Positions 1 to 5,100 of a DNA stretch of 5,100 nucleotides are shown here, piece by piece. The stretch spans positions 1 through 5,100 of the forward strand of contig JAKSMH010000127.1 in the NCBI GenBank assembly GCA_024400715.1. The letters are read 5' to 3'. Under the pieces are notes generated by a model. The model was not told where the DNA came from. It did no database searches and saw nothing but the letters and a program-made list of their open reading frames with translations. Each line of letters opens with the position of its first letter. Position 1 is the stretch's first letter. The position numbers were made by a program, and so were the translations under genes. This DNA comes from Bacteroidales bacterium. Lineage in GTDB: Bacteria; Bacteroidota; Bacteroidia; Bacteroidales; WCHB1-69.

Positions 1-14
1 TTTGCAAAATAAAA

Positions 15-43
15 TTTGAATGTTTCATCAAATAATAACTTTA
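15..43 (+). promoter_or_regulatory. Probable Bacteroidota-type promoter for the FKBP gene
   Basis: A TTTG at 15-18 could be the -33 element, and TAACTTTA at 36-43 matches seven of eight positions of the Bacteroidota -7 consensus TAnnTTTG. The 17-base spacing is at the short end of what is usual for this sigma factor. Transcription would begin near position 50, leaving a leader of about 40 bases before the ATG at 90. In AT-rich DNA such matches arise by chance, so this is a tentative call. The -7 element falls in the loop of the inverted repeat at 20-59. Confidence 0.35.
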
Positions 44-59
44 TCATTTGACGAAGCAT
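20..59. repeat. Imperfect inverted repeat, 14-base arms, around the putative -7 box
   Basis: The left arm at 20-33 (ATGTTTCATCAAAT) matches the reverse complement of the right arm at 46-59 (ATTTGACGAAGCAT) at 12 of 14 positions, with a 12-base loop. As RNA, one of the two differences is a tolerated U-G pair and the other is an A-C mismatch. No T-run follows it on the + strand, so it is not a + strand terminator. On the - strand a T-rich stretch follows a few bases later. It could be a protein-binding site over the promoter or an RNA hairpin ending an upstream gene; function is unknown. Confidence 0.5.
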
Positions 60-89
60 CAACGACAAAAAAAATTAAAACAGCAGACT

Positions 90-617
90 ATGAAAAAAAC
101 GTTAACCTTCTGCCTTTTGGCAGTTATTATCGGAATCAGTACTAACATTAAAGCACAAGAATCAATGACACAAGAAGAAAAAATCAGTTACGCATTAGGT
201 GCCAGCAATGGCGAATATTTCAAACAACAGAGCATCGAAGTCAATACGGAGGCTTTTCTGGCTGAAAACAAGAAGAAAGAAGGCGTTATTGAAACCGCTT
301 CCGGCTTGCAATACAAAGTTGTCACAATGGGTACCGGTGCCAAGCCAAGTGCGACAGACCGCGTTAAGGTTCATTATCACGGCACTTTATTGGATGGCAC
401 TGTTTTTGACTCATCCGTAGAACGTGGCGAACCCATCACCTTCGGACTTAACCAGGTTATCGCCGGTTGGACAGAAGGCGTTCAATTGATGCCTATCGGT
501 TCCAAATTCATTTTCTACATTCCTTCCAACTTGGCCTACGGCGACCGTGCAGCCGGCTCAATCAAACCGGGTTCAACCCTCATTTTCGAAGTTGAATTGT
601 TAGATATTGAAAAATAG
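90..617 (+). CDS. Secreted FKBP-type peptidyl-prolyl cis-trans isomerase with shortened N-terminal domain
   Basis: A 175-residue FKBP that catalyses cis-trans isomerisation of Xaa-Pro bonds, probably in the periplasm. Residues 1-22 form a signal peptide (KK, then a hydrophobic run, with likely cleavage at KA|Q22-23); no lipobox cysteine is present. Residues 26-56 resemble the first helix of the FkpA/Mip-type FKBP_N dimerisation domain. Residues 54-66 ([13 protein letters not shown]) resemble the end of that domain, so its middle seems missing. The FKBP catalytic domain spans about 70-173 and is complete: pocket residues Y96, F106, D107, F118, V123, I124, W127, Y150 and F166 align with those of FKBP12. 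The frame stays open upstream to a TTG at 48, but ATG at 90 is chosen because it starts a clean signal peptide and the upstream part overlaps the promoter and inverted repeat. There is no Shine-Dalgarno sequence. A terminator follows, so it is probably monocistronic unless linked to a gene upstream of the window. Confidence 0.93.
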   Translation: MKKTLTFCLLAVIIGISTNIKAQESMTQEEKISYALGASNGEYFKQQSIEVNTEAFLAENKKKEGVIETASGLQYKVVTMGTGAKPSATDRVKVHYHGTLLDGTVFDSSVERGEPITFGLNQVIAGWTEGVQLMPIGSKFIFYIPSNLAYGDRAAGSIKPGSTLIFEVELLDIEK

Positions 618-651
618 ATTTTTTCAATTTTACGTTTTAATTTACAGTTTG

Positions 652-684
652 AAAAAGAGCCGCTGCTTGCAACGGCTCTTTTTT
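652..684 (+). terminator. Intrinsic terminator after the FKBP gene
   Basis: An 11-base-pair perfect stem pairs 652-662 (AAAAAGAGCCG) with 673-683, closing a 10-base loop. It ends in a run of six T (679-684). The GAGCCG/CGGCTC core gives the GC-rich base, and the A-tract on the left arm pairs with the T-tract. It lies 34 bases after the FKBP stop codon and 38 bases before the rnr start, and should separate the two transcripts. The A-tract could also let it work weakly on the other strand, but no - strand gene is seen to use it. Confidence 0.9.
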
Positions 685-722
685 GAAAAAAATCGCAAAA
701 AAAAATTTAATCATCCTATACC

Positions 723-2885
723 ATGAAATCAGATAAATTAGGCAACAAAATCATCGAAGTACTTTCACGCGGAGCCGTCGGCACCAAATACAACTACAAG
801 CAAATTGCCGCCAAAGTTGGGGTTTACGACAAAAACGGACGAGAAAACATCAAGGAAATCATCCAGGACTTTGTAGATGCACGCATTTTGCTCACCGTCG
901 GAAGAGGTCATTATAAACTCAACCCGAAATATTTAACAAAGGAAAACACAGGCCATAATTATGTTATTGGGCGCCTCGAAATGAAAGCCAGCGGAATGGC
1001 ATTCGTCGTTGACGAAAAGAAAAAAGTCACCGCCAAAACCGATGGTGAAGACATCTTCATCGCGGACGGGAATTTAGGACACGCCCTTCATAACGACATC
1101 GTAAAAGTGGTGGTTTTCCCTTCCCGAAAAGGGAAAAGACCTGAAGGCCAAGTCGTTGAAATCATCGAACGCAGTCAAAAGCAAGTCGTTGGCATCATCC
1201 ATATCACCAAAGGTATTGCCTATTTCATCGCCGACAATCCGTGCTTTCGTCACGACGTACTCATTCCCGGCCGCCTTCTCAACGATGCTCATAATGGCGA
1301 CAAAGTGGTCATCCGCATTGTGGACTGGGCAGAAGGCACCCGCAGTCCTCTGGGCGAAGTTATCCACGTTCTGGGCAAACCTGGCGACAATGAGGTGGAA
1401 ATGCAGGCCATTCTCGCCGACAACGACTTCCCACTCGGTTTTCCCGAAACAGTGGAAAAAGCCGCAGCCGACATCGACACCCGCATCAGCGAACAGGAAA
1501 TCCTGCGCCGCCGCGACTTCCGCCAAGCCCTCACCTTCACCATCGATCCCGCCGACGCCAAGGACTTTGACGATGCCCTGTCTTACGAAAAGCTGGAAAA
1601 CGGACTTCACCGTATCGGCATACACATTGCAGATGTTACCCATTATGTAAAACCCAATACCGAAATTGACCAGGAAGCATACAGTCGCGGGACATCCATC
1701 TATTTGGTGGACAGAACCATACCAATGCTTCCCGAAATATTGTCCAACAACTTGTGTTCGCTAAGGCCCAATGAAGACAAACTCTGTTTTAGTGCCGTTT
1801 TCGATTTAGACGACAATGCGAAAATCCACAAGGAATGGTTCGGACACACCGTTATCAATTCCAACCGCCGATTCAACTACGACGAAGCGCAGGACATCAT
1901 CGAGAAAAAAGAAGGCGATTATCGCGATGTCATTTTGCAAATCCATCAGCTGGCACAGATTTTACGCAAAAAGCGCTTTGACAACAACGCCATCAATTTT
2001 GAGACCGAGGAAGTCAAGTTCAAACTTGACGAAAACAGCAAGCCCATCGGTGTTTATCTCAAAGTGCAAAAAGAAGCCAACTTTCTAATCGAGGAAATGA
2101 TGTTGTTAGCTAATCGCCGCGTGGCAGAAAAAATCGGCAAATGCACGGGCCGCCAAGTGCCCCGCACCTTCGTGTACCGTATCCACGACGAACCCCTCAA
2201 CGACAAACTCGAGACTTTCAAGAATTTCGTCAAGAAACTCGGCTACGAACTCAAAACCACGAGCCACAAGGCTTTCACCAACTCAATGAATCAAATGTTC
2301 GAAGCCGTCAAGGGAAGCAACGAATACACCATGCTCAGCAAATTATCCGTTCGCATTATGGCTCGAGCCGTCTATTCCACGGACAATATCGGACATTACG
2401 GATTGGCTTTCCCCTACTACACTCACTTTACTTCCCCCATCCGCCGTTACCCAGATATGATGGTACACCGACTGCTGGACCATTATTTGGCGGGAAAACA
2501 ATCGGTAAGCAAAACCCAATTCGAGGAATATTGCCAGCATTGCTCACAAATGGAACAAAAAGCCACCGAAGCGGAACGACAATCGGTAAAATACAAACAA
2601 GCCGAGTTTTTGGCCGATAAAATCGGTGAAGTCTTTGATGCCACCGTTTCCGGAATCTCAAAATGGGGTGTATTTGCGGAACTCAATGAGTCAAAATGCG
2701 AAGGAATGATTCCTATGCGCAGTTTTGACGACGATTTTTATTATATTGATGAAGAAAATTACACCTTAGTCGGATTACACCACGGCCACGACATCCGCTT
2801 TGGCGATCAAATTCAAGTTAAAGTCATCGAAGTTGACCTGTTAAAGAAGCAAATGACATTCGAATTGGTGAAAACCAATTATTAA
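723..2885 (+). CDS. rnr: Ribonuclease R (RNB-family 3'-5' exoribonuclease)
   Basis: A 720-residue cytoplasmic processive 3'-5' exoribonuclease of the RNase II/R family, which degrades structured RNA and in studied bacteria acts in rRNA and mRNA quality control. Domains in order: a winged-helix-like N-terminus (about 4-66), two cold-shock/OB domains (about 78-145 and 150-218), the RNB catalytic domain (about 255-585) and an S1 RNA-binding domain (about 634-717). The metal-binding aspartates are D275, D281, D283 and D284 in IDPADAKDFDD. GTSIYLVDRTIPMLPEILSN (323-342) and HFTSPIRRYPD (568-578) are further family signatures. The N-terminal helix domain plus full-length S1 favours RNase R over RNase II. 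It ends soon after S1 and lacks the long lysine-rich tail of the E. coli enzyme. ATG at 723 is the natural start; no Shine-Dalgarno is present. It is followed by dtd after 12 bases, so the two are very likely co-transcribed. Its own promoter is not obvious in the 38 bases after the preceding terminator. Confidence 0.97.
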   Translation: MKSDKLGNKIIEVLSRGAVGTKYNYKQIAAKVGVYDKNGRENIKEIIQDFVDARILLTVGRGHYKLNPKYLTKENTGHNYVIGRLEMKASGMAFVVDEKKKVTAKTDGEDIFIADGNLGHALHNDIVKVVVFPSRKGKRPEGQVVEIIERSQKQVVGIIHITKGIAYFIADNPCFRHDVLIPGRLLNDAHNGDKVVIRIVDWAEGTRSPLGEVIHVLGKPGDNEVEMQAILADNDFPLGFPETVEKAAADIDTRISEQEILRRRDFRQALTFTIDPADAKDFDDALSYEKLENGLHRIGIHIADVTHYVKPNTEIDQEAYSRGTSIYLVDRTIPMLPEILSNNLCSLRPNEDKLCFSAVFDLDDNAKIHKEWFGHTVINSNRRFNYDEAQDIIEKKEGDYRDVILQIHQLAQILRKKRFDNNAINFETEEVKFKLDENSKPIGVYLKVQKEANFLIEEMMLLANRRVAEKIGKCTGRQVPRTFVYRIHDEPLNDKLETFKNFVKKLGYELKTTSHKAFTNSMNQMFEAVKGSNEYTMLSKLSVRIMARAVYSTDNIGHYGLAFPYYTHFTSPIRRYPDMMVHRLLDHYLAGKQSVSKTQFEEYCQHCSQMEQKATEAERQSVKYKQAEFLADKIGEVFDATVSGISKWGVFAELNESKCEGMIPMRSFDDDFYYIDEENYTLVGLHHGHDIRFGDQIQVKVIEVDLLKKQMTFELVKTNY

Positions 2886-2897
2886 AGCAATAAAAAA

Positions 2898-3338
2898 ATG
2901 AAAATCGTCGTTCAGCGCTGTAGCAAAGCAGAAGTCCGCATTGACGGAACCACCATCGGAAAAATTGGACGCGGCATTATGCTTTTGGTCGGCATTACAC
3001 ACACAGACACGAAGGAAACCGCCGACCATATAGCAAAAAAAATCGCAGGAATGCGTATTTTTGAAGACAAGGACGGCAAAATGAATCTTTCCTTGTCCGA
3101 AATCGGAGGAAGTATTTTGAGCATTTCCCAATTCACCCTCTACGGTGACGCCCGCAAAGGAAATCGTCCGAGTTTTGTTGAAGCTGCAAGACCTGAAATA
3201 GCGGAACCACTTTACGATTATCTAAATCAAGTACTTAGGGAACAATATCAACTAACGGTTGAAACAGGACGATTTGGTGCCGATATGCAGGTGGATTTCA
3301 TCAACGACGGTCCCGTAACCATCATTTTGGAACGATGA
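2898..3338 (+). CDS. dtd: D-aminoacyl-tRNA deacylase
   Basis: A 146-residue cytoplasmic enzyme that hydrolyses the ester bond of D-aminoacyl-tRNAs (classically D-Tyr-tRNA) and also clears glycyl-tRNA(Ala) in the characterised family, keeping the wrong amino acid out of proteins. The length is typical of the family. The N-terminus [17 protein letters not shown] matches the usual opening of Dtd. The two active-site signatures are SQFTLYGD (77-84), with the conserved Gln78-Thr80, and NDGPVT (136-141), the Gly-cisPro motif that screens chirality at G138-P139. It starts 12 bases after the rnr stop behind an A-rich leader without Shine-Dalgarno, so it probably depends on the rnr transcript. No deviation from the family is visible. 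Confidence 0.96.
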   Translation: MKIVVQRCSKAEVRIDGTTIGKIGRGIMLLVGITHTDTKETADHIAKKIAGMRIFEDKDGKMNLSLSEIGGSILSISQFTLYGDARKGNRPSFVEAARPEIAEPLYDYLNQVLREQYQLTVETGRFGADMQVDFINDGPVTIILER

Positions 3339-3365
3339 TACGAGTATTCCGGGATTAGAAATTAG

Positions 3366-3380
3366 CTAAGTTCAACTTAG
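3366..3380. repeat. Short perfect palindrome upstream of the methyltransferase promoter
   Basis: CTAAGTT-C-AACTTAG is a perfect inverted repeat with seven-base arms around one central base. It lies about 15 bases upstream of the -7 box at 3396, where the -33 element would normally be, so it could be an operator. As RNA it would give a six-pair, mostly AU stem with a three-base loop. A run of six T begins eight bases later (3389-3394), too far for a convincing terminator of rnr-dtd. Chance origin in this AT-rich gap is possible. Confidence 0.4.
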
Positions 3381-3395
3381 AAGTGCAATTTTTTG

Positions 3396-3403
3396 TATAT
3401 TTG
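3396..3403 (+). promoter_or_regulatory. Bacteroidota -7 promoter element for the methyltransferase gene
   Basis: TATATTTG is a perfect match to TAnnTTTG, the -7 element recognised by the Bacteroidota primary sigma factor. It ends 22 bases before the ATG at 3426, which gives a short leader of about 15 bases. A good TTTG at -33 is not seen; the expected place is occupied by the palindrome at 3366-3380. The element argues that the rlmL-dut pair has its own promoter and that translation cannot start at the in-frame TTG at 3393. Confidence 0.6.
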
Positions 3404-3425
3404 CATTTTTATACCTATTAAAAAA

Positions 3426-4616
3426 ATGATCAACAATATCAATCAACAGGAACATTTTCTGGCAAAAACCTTTGCGGGATTAGAAGAAGTCCTTTTGTCG
3501 GAACTTGAGTCTCTGGGAGCCCGCAACTGCGAAATCCATAGCCGCTCCGTCACGTTTGAAGGCGACTACGATTTGCTATACAAGACCAACTATTTCTGCC
3601 GCACCGCATTAAGGATATTGTGGGAAATGGACAGTTTCACCTTTCAAAACAACAAGCAGTTTTACGATGCCATCTATAAATTTCCTGCTGAAAAATACCT
3701 GTCGAAAGACGGCACAATGGCGGTAAGTGCCTCGCTTACAGAGAGTGAATTCAAGACTCCCCTATTCCCTTCCGTACTTGCCAAGGACGCCATCTGCGAC
3801 CGTTTTCGCAGTCTTTTCAATGAGCGGCCCGACGTGGACAAAGAAGACCCGGATGTTCAATTTCACCTCCATATTTTCCGGAACAGCTGCATACTTTACA
3901 TGGACAGTTCCGGGGAATCGTTGCACAAGCGCGGTTACAAAGTTTCTGGGCACCCGGCCCAAATCAACGAAGTACTCGCCGCAGCCATGATCAAATTAAG
4001 CGGCTGGCACGGCGAATGTGACTTTATTGACAATATGTGCGGCGGCGGAACGCTTCTTATCGAAGCCGCCATGCAGGCCCTCAACATCCCCGCCGGCTAC
4101 TATCGTCACCACTGGGGATTCTTCAACTGGAAAAACTTTGACCACCGACTCTGGAACAAAATTGTCAACAGTGCCCACATCAAAGAAGATGTCAACATTA
4201 ATTTTTACGGTTCCGATATTTCCGGAAGATACGTGGGAATGGCCAAAGCAAACATTGAACAAGCTGAACTTCAGGATTTTATCTTTTTGGAGAAAACTGA
4301 TATGGCAGATAGCCGTCCCGAGAGGATACCAGCCGTCGTGATGATCAATCCGCCTTACGGTGAACGCTTAGACGTGGAAAACATCAACGAACTGTATAAA
4401 CATATCGGCGACACCTGGAAACAACATTTTGCCGGTTGTAACGCATTCATTATCAGCTCAGACCTGGAAGCCCTAAAGAATATCGGTCTTCGACCTACCA
4501 GAAAATACAAACTCTTCAACGGTCCATTGGAATGCCGTTTCTTGAAATTCGAGTTGTATGCCGGCAAAAAAAACGGAGATTTCCACAGCAAAAAAGCTGG
4601 TGTCTCAAATCAATAA
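3426..4616 (+). CDS. rlmL: THUMP-domain 23S rRNA (guanine-N2) methyltransferase, RlmL-type
   Basis: A 396-residue SAM-dependent RNA methyltransferase of the THUMP/UPF0020 family. It corresponds to the N-terminal half of E. coli RlmKL, which makes m2G2445 in 23S rRNA; the RlmK half is absent, as is common outside the gamma-proteobacteria. An N-terminal region and THUMP RNA-binding domain span about 10-160, followed by LHKRGYK (166-172). The Rossmann methyltransferase domain follows, with SAM motif DNMCGGGT (202-209), an acidic motif near GSD (262-264), and NPPYGERL (308-315), whose NPPY marks base-amino methylation. NGPLECRFLKFEL (365-377) is a conserved C-terminal signature. The SAM loop differs from the usual DPMCGSGT at two positions. 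ATG at 3426 is chosen over the upstream TTG because the -7 box lies between them. It ends in two in-frame stops (TAATAA, 4614-4619), 33 bases before dut. The exact target guanine is inferred from homology only. Confidence 0.9.
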   Translation: MINNINQQEHFLAKTFAGLEEVLLSELESLGARNCEIHSRSVTFEGDYDLLYKTNYFCRTALRILWEMDSFTFQNNKQFYDAIYKFPAEKYLSKDGTMAVSASLTESEFKTPLFPSVLAKDAICDRFRSLFNERPDVDKEDPDVQFHLHIFRNSCILYMDSSGESLHKRGYKVSGHPAQINEVLAAAMIKLSGWHGECDFIDNMCGGGTLLIEAAMQALNIPAGYYRHHWGFFNWKNFDHRLWNKIVNSAHIKEDVNINFYGSDISGRYVGMAKANIEQAELQDFIFLEKTDMADSRPERIPAVVMINPPYGERLDVENINELYKHIGDTWKQHFAGCNAFIISSDLEALKNIGLRPTRKYKLFNGPLECRFLKFELYAGKKNGDFHSKKAGVSNQ

Positions 4617-4649
4617 TAAAATTCATAAATATCTAAAATTCAAAATAAT

Positions 4650-5084
4650 ATGATTTGTAAAATCGTCAATAAATCAAAAAACGCCACACCAACCTACGCC
4701 ACGGCCCAAAGTGCCGGTATGGATTTACGCGCCAACTTGGAAGAATCCGTCATATTAAAACCTTTGGAACGCGCCATTATTCCCACGGGATTATTCATTG
4801 AACTGCCCGTCGGCCACGAAGCACAAGTAAGACCACGAAGCGGATTGGCTGCCAAGCACGGCATCACCGTTCTCAACACACCCGGCACCATTGATGCCGA
4901 TTATCGTGGAGAAATCAAGGTAATTTTAATTAATTTGTCCAACGAACCTGTTGAGATTGAAAACGGAGAACGCATTGCACAAATGGTCATCGCAAAACAC
5001 GAAACAGTACAATGGATTGAAGTGGATGAATTATCGGATACTGAACGTGGCGCCGGTGGTTTCGGAAGTAGTGGCGTGAAATAG
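4650..5084 (+). CDS. dut: Deoxyuridine 5'-triphosphate nucleotidohydrolase (dUTPase)
   Basis: A 144-residue trimeric-type dUTPase that hydrolyses dUTP to dUMP and pyrophosphate. This keeps uracil out of DNA and supplies dUMP for thymidylate synthesis in the cytoplasm. All five family motifs are present in order: AGMDLRA (22-28), RPRSGLA (61-67), [13 protein letters not shown] (79-91), [10 protein letters not shown] (105-114) and the glycine-rich [10 protein letters not shown] (133-142) that closes over the triphosphate. D82 matches the catalytic aspartate and Y85 the uracil/sugar-stacking tyrosine of motif III. Length is normal and the gene is complete. It begins 33 AT-rich bases after rlmL with no recognisable -7 box or Shine-Dalgarno, so co-transcription with rlmL is the simplest reading. 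The stop is 16 bases from the window end, so the next gene cannot be judged. Confidence 0.98.
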   Translation: MICKIVNKSKNATPTYATAQSAGMDLRANLEESVILKPLERAIIPTGLFIELPVGHEAQVRPRSGLAAKHGITVLNTPGTIDADYRGEIKVILINLSNEPVEIENGERIAQMVIAKHETVQWIEVDELSDTERGAGGFGSSGVK

Positions 5085-5100
5085 TTTACTTTGATTGCAA

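Noticed and set aside
48..89. Upstream TTG start for the FKBP gene, adding 14 residues
   Set aside because: It would put a charged, glutamine-rich stretch before the signal peptide and overlaps the inverted repeat and the likely transcription start. ATG at 90 fits better.
1074..1643. 189-codon open frame on the - strand inside rnr
   Set aside because: It lies fully opposite the conserved RNase R coding sequence, and its translation shows no recognisable domain. It is a by-product of codon bias in the GC-richer middle of rnr.
2141..2620. 159-codon + strand frame overlapping rnr in another phase
   Set aside because: The conserved RNB motifs, including the SPIRRYPD signature, are in the rnr frame; the alternative product is low in order and matches nothing recognisable.
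3385..3404. GCAA...TTGC as a hairpin after dtd
   Set aside because: Only four pairs match and it overlaps the better supported promoter element.
3393..3425. Upstream TTG start for the methyltransferase gene, adding 11 residues
   Set aside because: The perfect -7 element at 3396-3403 lies inside this extension, so it would not be transcribed from that promoter; homologues start near the ATG at 3426.
5085..5100. TTACTTTG after dut as a possible -7 box for the next gene
   Set aside because: It has one base too few between TA and TTTG, and the window ends before any gene start can be seen.

Overview
The window looks like a stretch of a Bacteroidota (probably Bacteroidales) chromosome carrying five genes, all on the + strand. 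The assignment rests on several things. The secreted FKBP and the stand-alone THUMP methyltransferase resemble the forms common in that phylum. None of the five start codons has a Shine-Dalgarno sequence; several follow A-rich leaders instead. A perfect TAnnTTTG-type -7 box sits upstream of the methyltransferase gene. No more specific taxonomic call is justified from the sequence alone.

Layout. Positions 1-89 hold a leader with a probable promoter and a long imperfect inverted repeat. Positions 90-617 encode a secreted FKBP-type peptidyl-prolyl isomerase whose N-terminal dimerisation domain appears to have lost its middle. A strong intrinsic terminator follows (652-684). Then come rnr (RNase R, 723-2885) and, 12 bases later, dtd (D-aminoacyl-tRNA deacylase, 2898-3338), very likely one transcript. 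An 87-base gap carries a short perfect palindrome and a -7 box. It leads into an rlmL-type 23S rRNA guanine-N2 methyltransferase gene (3426-4616). After 33 bases comes dut (dUTPase, 4650-5084), probably co-transcribed with it. The last 16 bases hold nothing recognisable.

How they fit together. Three of the five genes serve RNA and translation quality: RNase R degrades structured and defective RNA, Dtd removes mischarged D-amino acids from tRNA, and the THUMP enzyme modifies 23S rRNA. dut keeps uracil out of DNA, and the FKBP assists protein folding in the periplasm. This is housekeeping DNA. I see no mobile element, CRISPR array, RNA gene, defence system or sign of horizontal transfer, and no undescribed system. 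The points most worth a second look are the shortened FKBP and the two inverted repeats at promoters.
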